A stretch of DNA of 64,000 nt, from contig JAHBTD010000004.1 in the NCBI GenBank assembly GCA_019638775.1, positions 62,001 through 126,000 of the forward strand. Reading direction: 5' to 3'. Origin of the DNA: Fimbriimonadaceae bacterium (lineage in GTDB: Bacteria > Armatimonadota > Fimbriimonadia > Fimbriimonadales > Fimbriimonadaceae). Position numbers and translations under genes: made by a program. The stretch's first letter is position 1. Each line of letters begins with the position of its first letter. The notes under the pieces were generated by a model, which was not told the DNA's origin, made no database searches, and saw nothing but the letters and a program-made list of their open reading frames with translations. Shown piece after piece: positions 41,109 to 49,320 of the stretch.

Positions 41109-42415
41109 AAGTTGTCGGCACGATCATTGGAGCGCTCGCGCTTTTCCTCGTCCTCTTTCTCTTTGGCTATTCGTGGCGTGACATCAAATCGCGTGAGCTG
41201 CCTTCTTCAAATGCGTTGGCTCGCCTCATTGGGATGGACAGCAACACGGGAGCGGGGAGTCCGGCTTACGTTTTCAAGGACAGTTACGATCACATCTTGG
41301 CGAATTTCTATCACAAGGTGGACCCCAAGGAGCTGAAGTTTGCTGGGATGTCGGGCCTTATGAGCGCTCTTGGCGATCCGCATACCGTTTTCATGGAGCC
41401 GGTGATGGCGAAGGATTTCGCCGAGGACACCAAAGGGGCGTTTGGGGGTATTGGGGCAAGACTTGGTCCTGACCCGATGGGCGCGAAAGTACCGAGCGTT
41501 TTTGAAGATGGTCCTGCCAAACGGGCTGGGCTGAAGCAGAACGACTTGATCACGCACGTTGATGGAAAGCCGATTAACGGTATGCCGGTTGATGAAGTCG
41601 TGCAGATCGTTCGGGGAGAGATCGGAACTGTGGTGACCTTGACAGTGGTGCGAACGGGCACGGAAAAGCCGCTTACCATTCGAATAACTCGCGGACAGGT
41701 GATCGCCCCGACGGTCGAGGGTCAAGTGCTGCCAGGGACAGAGATTGGCTATATGTCGATCAGCATGTTCTCGGAGCCCACAAGCGCGCAGTTCAATACT
41801 GTGCTGAGCAAGCTTGAACGATCTAATATTAAGGGTTTGGTCGTGGATGTACGAGATAATCCGGGCGGACTCCTCGAGAGTGTGCGTGCGATCCTTTCCA
41901 ACTTCATCAGCAGCAAGCCTGTGGTTACGGTGCGAATGCGCGGTGGCGGCGAAGAGCTTGTGCGCAGCTTCAGCGGTCAGGCGCATACGATTCGCTATCC
42001 GATCGTTGTGCTGATCAACGAAGACTCGGCAAGCGCCGCTGAGATTTTCGCAGGTGTGTTGCGAGACTATCGGCTCGGCACGCTTGTTGGCGAGCACACA
42101 TACGGCAAAGCCTCGGTGCAAAATGTCTTCCCGCTTGCTGATGGTTCCAGTGCGAAAGTCACCATCGCGAAATACATCCTTCCCGGCAAAGCCGAGATCG
42201 CACGGAAGCTCGACGAGGATGGGCAGTACATCTCGGGTGGATTACAGCCCGATTATGAAGTGCCGTTGGATCTCAAGCTGAATCCCACCTATGGCAACCT
42301 CAAAACCGACAGCCAGTTGCAGAAGGCGGTTGATGTCATCCAAAAGCGACTAGGTGGAGTGTCGGTTTTTCGTAATAGCGCCGAGGTGCTTGAGCCAACC
42401 ACGCGGGTGGCTTAG
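41105..42415 (+). CDS. S41 family C-terminal processing peptidase, active-type
   Basis: 436 aa: N-terminal signal anchor (residues 1-22, VVGTIIGALALFLVLFLFGYSW), PDZ domain with GGIGARLGPD and GPAKRAGLKQNDLITHVDG, and the core with NEDSASAAEIFAGVLRDYR (Ser310) and TYGKASVQNVFPL (Lys335), the catalytic dyad. Cleaves C-terminal regions of periplasmic proteins. GTG start inside GTGA, overlapping the stop of the pseudo-protease by 4 nt. The two are paralogues, suggesting a partner or regulatory subunit pair. Confidence 0.93.
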   Translation: MKVVGTIIGALALFLVLFLFGYSWRDIKSRELPSSNALARLIGMDSNTGAGSPAYVFKDSYDHILANFYHKVDPKELKFAGMSGLMSALGDPHTVFMEPVMAKDFAEDTKGAFGGIGARLGPDPMGAKVPSVFEDGPAKRAGLKQNDLITHVDGKPINGMPVDEVVQIVRGEIGTVVTLTVVRTGTEKPLTIRITRGQVIAPTVEGQVLPGTEIGYMSISMFSEPTSAQFNTVLSKLERSNIKGLVVDVRDNPGGLLESVRAILSNFISSKPVVTVRMRGGGEELVRSFSGQAHTIRYPIVVLINEDSASAAEIFAGVLRDYRLGTLVGEHTYGKASVQNVFPLADGSSAKVTIAKYILPGKAEIARKLDEDGQYISGGLQPDYEVPLDLKLNPTYGNLKTDSQLQKAVDVIQKRLGGVSVFRNSAEVLEPTTRVA

Positions 42416-42447
42416 AAACTCGCTACACTTCTGACACAAAGCAAAAA

Positions 42448-42474
42448 GCGGCTCCACGATACTCGTGGAGCCGC
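42448..42474. terminator. Bidirectional terminator
   Basis: A perfect 12-bp stem (GCGGCTCCACGA and its complement, loop TAC) between the convergent S41 and IscA-type genes. Minus strand tail is TTTTTGC; plus strand tail CTTTCC. Confidence 0.75.
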
Positions 42475-42496
42475 CTTTCCTAATTCGATATGCGGG

Positions 42497-42880
42497 TTAG
42501 CTCTTGCAGCCGCAGCTTCCGCAACCACCAGCGGCAGCGCCTTCGGAATCTTCGGTCTTGAAGGATGAACCACAGCCACAGCTCGACACAGCGTTTGGAT
42601 TCTCAATCTTGAATCCACCGCCAAGCTGCTCGTCGACGTAGTCCACCGACGCACCGTCCATATAGTTCAGGCTTAGGGCGTCAATAAAGATTTTGATGCC
42701 GTCCTGCTCGAAGACTTGATCTTCGGCATCGGGCGTCTCGGAATCGAGCGCCATGCCATAGCTCAGTCCTGAGCAGCCGCCACCGGCCACCCAAACTCGC
42801 AAAGCTGCGTCAGTTTTTTCCTGGGTCGAGATAAGATCTTTCAGTTCTGTAACGGCACGGGGGGTCAGTGTTATCGCCAA
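42497..42880 (-). CDS. A-type iron-sulfur carrier (HesB/IscA/ErpA family)
   Basis: Accepts or delivers iron-sulfur clusters. 127 aa: ITLTPRAVTELKDLIS, GGGCSGLSYGMALD (first Cys) and SSCGCGSSF (Cys pair), the three conserved Cys. The C-terminal end GGCGSCGCKS adds four further Cys after an acidic linker, which is unusual. Stand-alone gene without isc or suf neighbours. Confidence 0.9.
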   Translation of the reverse strand: MAITLTPRAVTELKDLISTQEKTDAALRVWVAGGGCSGLSYGMALDSETPDAEDQVFEQDGIKIFIDALSLNYMDGASVDYVDEQLGGGFKIENPNAVSSCGCGSSFKTEDSEGAAAGGCGSCGCKS

Positions 42881-43022
42881 TTATTCAAGCTCCTTACTAT
42901 TGCCTTCAATAGGGTTATACGGCTAATTTTGTCACATCGCCCCGTTACTCAGCCAAAAACAGGCAAGAAGACAGAAAAAAAGCAAGGCAGATACGCCGAT
43001 ATGAACCAACGTAGAGAAGAAT

Positions 43023-43610
43023 ATGTCGTCCTCCGAAATCGTTGATGCTGTTGCTACCGATGGCAAGACGCGCCTGCTTCAGGCTGCGTCGCAGCTTTTC
43101 GGCAAGCAGTCGTATGCGCAGGTTTCGGTAGCGGAGATTTTGGGGATTGCGGGGCTTAAGCCACCCTCCCTTTACTATCACTTCAAGGACAAAGAAGATC
43201 TGTATATTGCATGGGCGGAGATTGCCTTTACGGAGCTTGGACAAGACCTGCAGGACTCTCTTCATGCTCAGAGTGATCCATATCTTATGCTGCGGTCGAT
43301 GGCGAGGACTCTTTCCCAAACCCACCGGATAGACATCCTCACAACGCTTCGTGACCAGCAACTAATGGAGTCTGCACAGGGACGGGAAAAGATCGTTCAG
43401 CTCTACCTTGAGAACGTTTTTGAGCCGGTATGCCAAGGGCTGCTTAAGGCAAGCCAGAACGGTGTAATCCATCCTGAACCGATTGGCAGAAACGCGACTT
43501 TGTTCATCGTCGGTGCGCTCTCGCTTAACCCCCAACTTGGCCTTCCAGGCACTCCGACGACAGAAGACTCGACCTGGTGGGTGCAGAAGTTCATCCGCGC
43601 CAATGCCTAA
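43023..43610 (+). CDS. TetR-family transcriptional regulator
   Basis: 195 aa. N-terminal helix-turn-helix: KTRLLQAASQLFGKQSYAQVSVAEILGIAGLKPPSLYYHFKDKEDLYIAW (about residues 15-65). The ligand domain (TELGQDLQDSL... RTLSQTHRIDILTTLRDQQLMESAQGREKIVQLY) is divergent. No obvious target gene; the ferredoxin follows 62 nt later in the same direction with its own promoter-like element. Purine-rich AGAGAAG precedes the ATG. Confidence 0.88.
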   Translation: MSSSEIVDAVATDGKTRLLQAASQLFGKQSYAQVSVAEILGIAGLKPPSLYYHFKDKEDLYIAWAEIAFTELGQDLQDSLHAQSDPYLMLRSMARTLSQTHRIDILTTLRDQQLMESAQGREKIVQLYLENVFEPVCQGLLKASQNGVIHPEPIGRNATLFIVGALSLNPQLGLPGTPTTEDSTWWVQKFIRANA

Positions 43611-43639
43611 GGAACCCGCGTGAAGGGCATCCGATATGC

Positions 43640-43645
43640 CAAAAT
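43640..43645 (+). promoter_or_regulatory. -10-like CAAAAT of the ferredoxin gene
   Basis: Within GCCAAAATTAGG, identical to the element before 35202. Followed by GGAGAG and the TTG start at 43673. Confidence 0.45.
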
Positions 43646-43672
43646 TAGGCGTATTCCAGGAGAGTTGAAGAG

Positions 43673-43921
43673 TTGCCTTACATCGTCACAGAACCCTGCA
43701 TCGGCGTAAAGGACAAGTCCTGCATGGACGTTTGTCCCGTGAACTGCATTTATGAAGGACCGGATATGGTCTACATTCACCCCGATGAGTGCATCGACTG
43801 TGGTCTTTGCGAACCGGAATGCCCGGTGAACGCCATCTTTGTGGATACCGATGTGCCCTCCCAGTGGCGCGACTACATCGAAAAGAACCGTCAGAAGTCG
43901 CAAGAGCTGACGGGCGGTTAG
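43673..43921 (+). CDS. 7Fe ferredoxin (3Fe-4S/4Fe-4S, Thermus type)
   Basis: 82 aa from a TTG preceded by AGGAGAG. Cys9, Cys17, Cys21 with Cys50 ligate the 3Fe-4S cluster, and Cys40, Cys43, Cys46 with Cys25 the 4Fe-4S cluster, as in Thermus 7Fe ferredoxin ([20 protein letters not shown] and [18 protein letters not shown]). The C-terminal helix [15 protein letters not shown] is also characteristic. Cytoplasmic electron carrier. The stop codon overlaps that of the convergent PilZ-like gene. Confidence 0.95.
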   Translation: MPYIVTEPCIGVKDKSCMDVCPVNCIYEGPDMVYIHPDECIDCGLCEPECPVNAIFVDTDVPSQWRDYIEKNRQKSQELTGG

Positions 43922-44502
43922 GCCGCTTCCATCAGCGACTCGACGAACTGGTTCCACCGTGCCTGGTTAAGCCGATCCAACGGGCCAAGCTTTAGGCCAG
44001 ATCGAAACGGCAAATCCCCTTCGCCCAAAGAGCGGCAGTAGCGCACCTCCGCCTCGCAGTCAACCCTAGCCGCCCCTTCATCCATTCTCATTTGAATGGT
44101 TGCACCACGTGTCAGCGGTAATTTTGTGAGAATCCCAACTCCGCTCGGCGAGACGTCCACGACTTGAAACTCCATTTTGAAGCCCCCGGCGTCGAGCTCA
44201 CCCAGTACGAGATCGGTCTTGAGCCGCAGTTCCTCTATCGCGGTGACGCACTTCACTTCGGTGGTAAAGGCGATCGTAGAGCTCTGCCCTCGGGAAGACA
44301 ATACTTTCCCTGTGAACTGCCCCGTAACCTTGTCTCCGAAAGCCTGCACAAAAACGGCGTCCTCGGCGTCAAGTATGTTCTCCCCGTTGAGTCGAATAAC
44401 GACCTCGTACTTTGAGACCATCGTCACCCAACCCGACAGAAGCTTATAATCCTTCAGCCTTTGTAGCCGCGCTCTGGTTCTAAGAAAACTGGAAGCTTCC
44501 AT
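43918..44502 (-). CDS. PilZ-like domain protein (first of a pair)
   Basis: 194 aa. N-terminal region (residues 1-100) is beta-rich ([24 protein letters not shown]). The PilZ-like part has [27 protein letters not shown], the DxSxxG motif of c-di-GMP-binding PilZ domains. The RxxxR motif that normally precedes it is not clear ([14 protein letters not shown]), so binding is uncertain. Start with AAGGGG upstream. Adjacent paralogue at 44534. A two-domain YcgR-like layout (YcgR_N plus PilZ) fits. Confidence 0.75.
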   Translation of the reverse strand: MEASSFLRTRARLQRLKDYKLLSGWVTMVSKYEVVIRLNGENILDAEDAVFVQAFGDKVTGQFTGKVLSSRGQSSTIAFTTEVKCVTAIEELRLKTDLVLGELDAGGFKMEFQVVDVSPSGVGILTKLPLTRGATIQMRMDEGAARVDCEAEVRYCRSLGEGDLPFRSGLKLGPLDRLNQARWNQFVESLMEAA

Positions 44503-44533
44503 GCTTTATCCCCTTCATTTGCATTTCAAGTCT

Positions 44534-45193
44534 TTATGCCGCCCTTGGCATGAGCCGTCGCCACTTGGCTTCGTCGATCCGGCTCATCTCTGCGAACTGA
44601 ATTCCTGTCCTAAAAGTCTGTAGGTTTCGAGGGTCGGGGCGGCTGTATCGAATTTCACCTTCCGCCGAAATCACGCCGTATTCCGAAAAGATCTCGACTG
44701 TGCATTTAGCGCCTGGTTCGAATTTTTCGCCGCTTAGAAATCCGATGCCCTCATACGCAACATCTGCGACCATGACTTCGATAGGAGATTGATCCTCGAT
44801 GGTGATCGTCGCGCATGTGGTGGTCACAAGCCTGCGCACAGATTCGGTTGCCCGTGAATAGCGAATCTGGCTCGTAATCTCAAAGTCAAAGTCCATCTCG
44901 GTGACAGACATCACCTGCGCGTTAGTGCCCTCCACAAAGACAAACTCTGCATTCTTGACCATATCGATGGAATCTACAGCACGCAGCCGAGCCGTAAAAA
45001 TCGCCATCGCATTAGCGCCAAAAATCTGAAACAGGAACTCTTGTCCTGGTGTAAGCACTACGTCCGTAGAACTCTGGACGACAATGTTGTTGCCCATAAA
45101 GTTCTGCACCCAGCCGGTAAAGAATCGACAATCGCCGAGCCTTTGATACCGAGTGCGGACTCCATTAAAATCTCGCGGTGAACTAGCAGCCAT
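44534..45193 (-). CDS. PilZ-like domain protein (second of a pair)
   Basis: 219 aa, paralogue of 43918 with the same start (FNGVRTRYQRLGDCRFFTGWVQNFMGNNIVVQSS). The PilZ-like part is VMVADVAYEGIGFLSGEKFEPGAKCTVEIF, with DVAYEG in place of DxSxxG, preceded by SVRRLVTTTCATITI. It looks more degenerate at the ligand motif than its partner. Upstream in the transcription order; the two genes are 31 nt apart. Confidence 0.7.
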   Translation of the reverse strand: MAASSPRDFNGVRTRYQRLGDCRFFTGWVQNFMGNNIVVQSSTDVVLTPGQEFLFQIFGANAMAIFTARLRAVDSIDMVKNAEFVFVEGTNAQVMSVTEMDFDFEITSQIRYSRATESVRRLVTTTCATITIEDQSPIEVMVADVAYEGIGFLSGEKFEPGAKCTVEIFSEYGVISAEGEIRYSRPDPRNLQTFRTGIQFAEMSRIDEAKWRRLMPRAA

Positions 45194-45311
45194 AACTTAT
45201 CAATTGACGCTTAGCGTCTAACCTTAATAAATCGGTATTTCGATGCAGACAACCCATCTGGAATCTCCAGATTCATACTCGTTCGGACTCAAATCCGGTA
45301 ATTTTACGTAG

Positions 45312-46289
45312 GTGAGAACTCCTCAGTTTTTTGTCCCTTTGGTTGCCCTCTCCTTTGGATGTGCTGCGCATGGATCCGATTACGACGTCATCCATACCCG
45401 CAACCATCGGCTTTACTCCCTTCCCTTCTATCGAACGCCCGTGCCCAGCAAGGTCTTAGAGCTGAGAAAGACCGAATGGTCGTTTGCATACACGAATGCA
45501 AACGACTTTCGCGAGCTCATCATGTCCTCGGGAAAGTTCTCCATCGAAGATGCAGAAACACAGGTGCTGCAGATGAGCTATCGGCGTGGGCTTGGCAAGG
45601 GGTGGGATGTCTCGCTCTCGCTGCCTTACCTCAGCCGGGGCGGTGGGTTCATGGACCCGATGATCGACTGGTGGCATGAGAACTTTCTGCAGTGGTCCGA
45701 TCCATTTCGAAACAAACGACCCTTTGGAAGATCTGTCGTTCGATTTACCGACTCTCGAATCTTTGGCTCGGGTTCGGGGATAGGCGATGTGTCGGCGACT
45801 TTCCAGAAAGAGCTGCCAAACGGGATGGTTGCCAGTATAGGATTCAAGGCTCCGACCGGTGAGGCTGACAAACTTTTTGGGAGTGGAGCTTGGGATGCGG
45901 GAATTGCTCTGGCAAAGCGGTGGACCTTACCGCGCAAGTGGACCGCCACCGCTCAGCTTGGAGTGGATTATCAAGGAGTTTCGGACGAGCTGAGTCCGGC
46001 CCGTCGATTGGTTCACCAAGAGCTTCTGAGCTTTGGCTATCATGCCAATACTCGGGATACTTACGTCCTCCAATGGCAAGGCGAAGCGTCGGCGCTAGAG
46101 CTAGGGGTATCGCGCTCTGACCAGACTCAGCGAACGCTGACTTTTGGGATTCGCAGACGAATGTCCGAGGTCGAGGATTTAGAGATGTTCTTTACAGAAG
46201 ATCGCGATCTGTTGAACGGCGGCGCTCCCCAAATCGTTAGCATCGGGCCGGATTTTACGTTTGGAATTCGCTGGGCTAAGAGGTTCTGA
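45312..46289 (+). CDS. DUF3187-family outer-membrane-like protein
   Basis: 325 aa with GTG start and a signal peptide (MRTPQFFVPLVALSFGCAAHG). Pattern of DUF3187: an N-terminal NHRLYSLPFYRTPVPSK, GGGFMDPMIDWWHENFLQW, repeated beta strands (GMVASIGFKAPTGEADKLFGSGAWDAGIALAKRW), ending in FTFGIRWAKRF with a terminal Phe typical of outer-membrane barrels. Function unknown. A TAATTT hexamer ends 7 nt before the GTG. Confidence 0.75.
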   Translation: MRTPQFFVPLVALSFGCAAHGSDYDVIHTRNHRLYSLPFYRTPVPSKVLELRKTEWSFAYTNANDFRELIMSSGKFSIEDAETQVLQMSYRRGLGKGWDVSLSLPYLSRGGGFMDPMIDWWHENFLQWSDPFRNKRPFGRSVVRFTDSRIFGSGSGIGDVSATFQKELPNGMVASIGFKAPTGEADKLFGSGAWDAGIALAKRWTLPRKWTATAQLGVDYQGVSDELSPARRLVHQELLSFGYHANTRDTYVLQWQGEASALELGVSRSDQTQRTLTFGIRRRMSEVEDLEMFFTEDRDLLNGGAPQIVSIGPDFTFGIRWAKRF

Positions 46290-46296
46290 AATAAGA

Positions 46297-46324
46297 AGAG
46301 CCTGAGCATTTGCTCAGGCTCTTT
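46297..46324. terminator. Bidirectional terminator
   Basis: AAGAGCCTGAGCA and its complement form a 13-bp stem with a TT loop between the convergent DUF3187 and rpmA genes; T-runs are short on both sides. Confidence 0.8.
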
Positions 46325-46346
46325 CTCAAAACTTTGTTCCTAAAAA

Positions 46347-46607
46347 CTACTCTGCTTGTTCTGGGTAAACACTGATTCGGCGCTTGTCCCTTGGGCCCTC
46401 AAACTTCACCTGACCAGCAATCGTGGCGAACAGGGTGTGATCCTTGCCCATGCCGACGTTTGTGCCGGGGTGGAATTGGGTGCCGCGCTGGCGAATGATG
46501 ATGGTGCCAGACTTGACGATCTCACCGCCGTACTTTTTGACGCCGAGGCGCTGCGAGTTTGAATCGCGACCGTTTCTTGTTGAACCTTGACCTTTTTTAT
46601 GTGCCAT
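46347..46607 (-). CDS. rpmA: Ribosomal protein L27
   Basis: 50S subunit protein near the peptidyl-transferase centre. 86 aa: [29 protein letters not shown] and [23 protein letters not shown]. It starts directly at MAHKKG, without the cleaved leader seen in Firmicutes, and no prp protease gene lies between it and rplU. Downstream of rplU on the minus strand with a 2-nt gap. Confidence 0.98.
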   Translation of the reverse strand: MAHKKGQGSTRNGRDSNSQRLGVKKYGGEIVKSGTIIIRQRGTQFHPGTNVGMGKDHTLFATIAGQVKFEGPRDKRRISVYPEQAE

Positions 46608-46609
46608 CG

Positions 46610-46927
46610 TTAGCTCCCTGCAACGATCTCCGTAACACGGATGTGCGTCTGCGGCTGGCGGTGTCCCCAGCGCTTTCGCTCGTTCTTTTTGGCCTTATAG
46701 TTAAAGGCGTTAATCTTCTTTGCCTTTCCGTGGCGAATGATCTCACATCGAACTCGGGCACCCTTCACGTAGGGAGAACCCAGCTTGACATCACCGCCGT
46801 CGCAAACGGCCAGAACATCAGCGAGTTCAAGCTTTGCGCCGACCTCGCCTTCAAGCTTTTCGACGATCAGAACTTCGCCTTTTTCAGCGCGGAACTGCTT
46901 TCCACCAGTCTGGACGATTACGTACAT
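46610..46927 (-). CDS. rplU: Ribosomal protein L21
   Basis: 105 aa from the ATG of [25 protein letters not shown]; the longer frame adds 25 unlikely residues. [49 protein letters not shown] is the conserved C-terminal part that binds 23S rRNA. First gene of the rplU-rpmA pair. Confidence 0.98.
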   Translation of the reverse strand: MYVIVQTGGKQFRAEKGEVLIVEKLEGEVGAKLELADVLAVCDGGDVKLGSPYVKGARVRCEIIRHGKAKKINAFNYKAKKNERKRWGHRQPQTHIRVTEIVAGS

Positions 46928-47086
46928 TTCGAAACCTCTAACACCCTGCGGGCGCGAACGTAAATAATGGCACAAGCAACCTTCCTCCGTCAATGAGGTC
47001 ATAGGCTCAGCTCAGTTGGGGGCGGAGAAAGGGGACCAAAGACCAGGAGTATTTGCGATTTTGGATTCTGGGAGAAGGGAGTGATC

Positions 47087-47121
47087 GTGATTCGTGATTC
47101 GTGATCCGTAATCCGTGACCT
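47087..47121 (+). repeat. Heptamer tandem repeat, GTGATTC type, 5 units
   Basis: GTGATTC, GTGATTC, GTGATCC, GTAATCC, GTGACCT in the spacer upstream of rplU. Confidence 0.75.
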
Positions 47122-47126
47122 CCAAA

Positions 47127-47217
47127 CTACAATCTCCTATCTACAATCTCCTATCTCCTATCTCCTATCTCCTATCTCCTATCTACAATCTACAATCTAC
47201 AATCTCCAATCTCCAAT
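47127..47217 (+). repeat. Heptamer tandem repeat, CTACAAT/CTCCTAT type, 13 units
   Basis: Thirteen 7-bp units in register: CTACAAT and CTCCTAT alternate, with a run of five CTCCTAT, three CTACAAT and two CTCCAAT. It ends 3 nt before the stop codon of the GGDEF gene (47221-47223). Confidence 0.95.
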
Positions 47218-47220
47218 CCC

Positions 47221-49164
47221 CTAGGCCGCGTCCTCCATTCGAGCAACGATGGCTACAATCTCCGGGTCATATTTGCCAGGCGGCTCCAGGAGCGATTTTC
47301 CGCTATCTTCAACAAGGGCGTTGCACACGGACAAAACTCGCGAGAGCAACGGCACTCGGTTCCCTGCCTGACCCAAGGGACCTCGCCCGTCGTATCTTTC
47401 TTCGAGAGCCTGAAGGCTAGGGAGAAGCGCACGAAGTTCAGGCGCGGTTTCGAGTTTCTCCAACATGCCTGTTCGTGTGCTCTTTTTGGCGCGGCGATAA
47501 ACGTCCTGCAGCATGGCAAGGCCACGTAGCATCTGCCTCTGAGACTTGGTGAGTCCAAGCGAGACTTCGAGCAGGTGCATATGAACTTCCAGCTTGTCCA
47601 GCTTCTCCTCGACCTTCTTTCTTGACTTGGCCGTGACGAACTTCCAGAGACTCGACACGTCAAAATCGTCGGTCTGGACTTCGCCAAGCTCACCTTCAAA
47701 AACCACGATTCGGTTTCTGCCGGTTCTTTTGGCCTCAAAGAGCGCTTGGTCGGCAGCGCGCAATAGGTTGACCCCGTCCTGGGCGGACTCGGGGTAAACG
47801 GCTAAACCCATGCTTGCCGTGACATGGCGCATCCTTCCGGTTCTCGTAATGAACGGCACGCTTTCGATGCGCTTTCGGACTCGCTCCGCGACGATCAGCG
47901 CGGCTTCGGCATTTGAGCCTGGAAGTACCAAAGTGAATTCCTCGCCTCCATAGCGCGCACAAAGGTCGTAAGGACGCAACGCGGCTTTGAGGGTGTCGGC
48001 AACCATCTTCAGAACGGTGTCGCCGGCTTCGTGGCCCTCCTCCTCATTGAAGCTGCGGAAATGATCGACGTCGATCATGACTGCGCTCAACTCTTGTCCA
48101 GTGCGCTGGGTCTCAGCGATCCGGCCTTTCAGAAACTCGTGCAGCGTTCGGTGGTTGGCAATGCCGGTTAGGGGGTCGTGGCTTGCCTGCTTTTCCAGCT
48201 TTTCGAAGAGCAGCGAGTTGTTCAGCGCAAGCGCCAGATGCTCTGCCATCACCTCAAATAGCTCAAGATTCTCAGGGAAGTTTGCCTCGCCTTCTCTTCC
48301 GATAAGTTCAAGAACTCCGATTAAAGTATCACCAATTTCCAGCGGGTGGACGCTCATTGGCCCGGGTTTGAGGTAGCAGAATTTCGCTTCAAGGTCAGCG
48401 GTGAGAAGGTGGTCGGCTACGTTTGGAATGCTAAATCCTTGCTTACTCATCGCGACCAATTCGGCGATGCAAGTGCCACCGCCGCGCAAATCAAGCGATT
48501 GCAATGCGCTGGTTCCTGAGCGGTTTGCGCCTGTGCTTGCGGTGAGGGACAAGGTTTGCGTCTCGTGGTTTGCAACCCAGAGCAGCACAGCAGCAAGCTC
48601 TGTTGCAGATGTGATCTCGTGGACAGCGGCTATCGCCAATGGTGTGAGCTGCTGGTTCATGCTGAGGACGCGTCCGAGCCTCTTGAGCGCCTCGGCTTCT
48701 CGTGAGCTTTTTGAGGCTTGCCTTCGTGCACTGCGTTCTTCGTTTGCGTTGGTGACGAGCACAACCAAATCGGTCGCAGATCGTGGATCGATTCCCCCTA
48801 CATGAAAACGCATTCCATCGAGGTACAACGAGCCGCTCACGCCATCCATCGCTGCCTTTACGAGGGCACCAATATCGGTGTAAAGAACGTTATCGGTTCC
48901 TTTGAAGAATCGTACACGACGTGCAAGCCCCCACACTGCCCTCGGATAGCCAAGGAGATCGATGACGGCAACGCCGACCGAATCTGGATCGAGACTTGAA
49001 ATGAGCCCAGGCTCGGGCAAGTCAAGCAGCAGCGAGCCACCGTCCTGTAGGGGCAAGTACACTGGAAATCCGGTGTCAAACTCCCCTTTGCGATCCTGGA
49101 CGGTGTGAACACCAAAATGATGCAGTAGCTCGATCAGCTTTTGAAATTGCGAAGATTCGGACAA
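47221..49164 (-). CDS. GAF-GGDEF protein with a C-terminal degenerate HD-GYP-like region
   Basis: 647 aa, TTG start; cytoplasmic. Residues ~1-130 unassigned; ~160-320 a GAF domain (NQQLTPLAIAAVHEITSATELAAVLLWV); ~330-490 a diguanylate cyclase with SHDPLTGIANHRTLHEFL, ARYGGEEFTLVLPG (GGEEF) and an RPYD inhibitory-site motif 5 residues earlier. The last ~120 residues contain LEERYDGRGPLGQAGNRVPLLSRVLSVCNALVE and GKYDPEIVAIV, like the second half of HD-GYP (HHE.yDG.GYP...aRI..v.D), but HD and HH residues are missing. Makes c-di-GMP; the tail may be regulatory. Confidence 0.9.
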   Translation of the reverse strand: MSESSQFQKLIELLHHFGVHTVQDRKGEFDTGFPVYLPLQDGGSLLLDLPEPGLISSLDPDSVGVAVIDLLGYPRAVWGLARRVRFFKGTDNVLYTDIGALVKAAMDGVSGSLYLDGMRFHVGGIDPRSATDLVVLVTNANEERSARRQASKSSREAEALKRLGRVLSMNQQLTPLAIAAVHEITSATELAAVLLWVANHETQTLSLTASTGANRSGTSALQSLDLRGGGTCIAELVAMSKQGFSIPNVADHLLTADLEAKFCYLKPGPMSVHPLEIGDTLIGVLELIGREGEANFPENLELFEVMAEHLALALNNSLLFEKLEKQASHDPLTGIANHRTLHEFLKGRIAETQRTGQELSAVMIDVDHFRSFNEEEGHEAGDTVLKMVADTLKAALRPYDLCARYGGEEFTLVLPGSNAEAALIVAERVRKRIESVPFITRTGRMRHVTASMGLAVYPESAQDGVNLLRAADQALFEAKRTGRNRIVVFEGELGEVQTDDFDVSSLWKFVTAKSRKKVEEKLDKLEVHMHLLEVSLGLTKSQRQMLRGLAMLQDVYRRAKKSTRTGMLEKLETAPELRALLPSLQALEERYDGRGPLGQAGNRVPLLSRVLSVCNALVEDSGKSLLEPPGKYDPEIVAIVARMEDAA

Positions 49165-49320
49165 CTTATTCGGATTATCGGCTCAAAATAGGCTCAACCC
49201 GTACCTGGTATTCCCGCTGTTTTCCCCATTTTCGGGTAGACCCTCCACAGCGTCAGGAGCGAACTTTCGAGAATCGAACGAACGTATCGGCTCCGAACCC
49301 GTCTAACAGTTGTCAAAACC

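Noticed and set aside
41207-42121. 304-codon minus-strand frame inside the active S41 gene
   Set aside because: Antisense shadow of conserved PDZ/S41 sequence.
43640-43672. GCCAAAATTAGG as an operator shared by the ferredoxin and BtuF-like genes
   Set aside because: Its position and similarity to CATAAT-type elements fit a -10 region better than a regulator site; co-regulation cannot be shown.
47087-47217. CRISPR array
   Set aside because: Units are 7 bp with no spacers and no cas genes; they are simple tandem repeats.
49164-49320. Divergent shared operator between the GGDEF and C11 genes
   Set aside because: Only a GATAAT element on the minus side was seen; no inverted repeat supports a shared operator.
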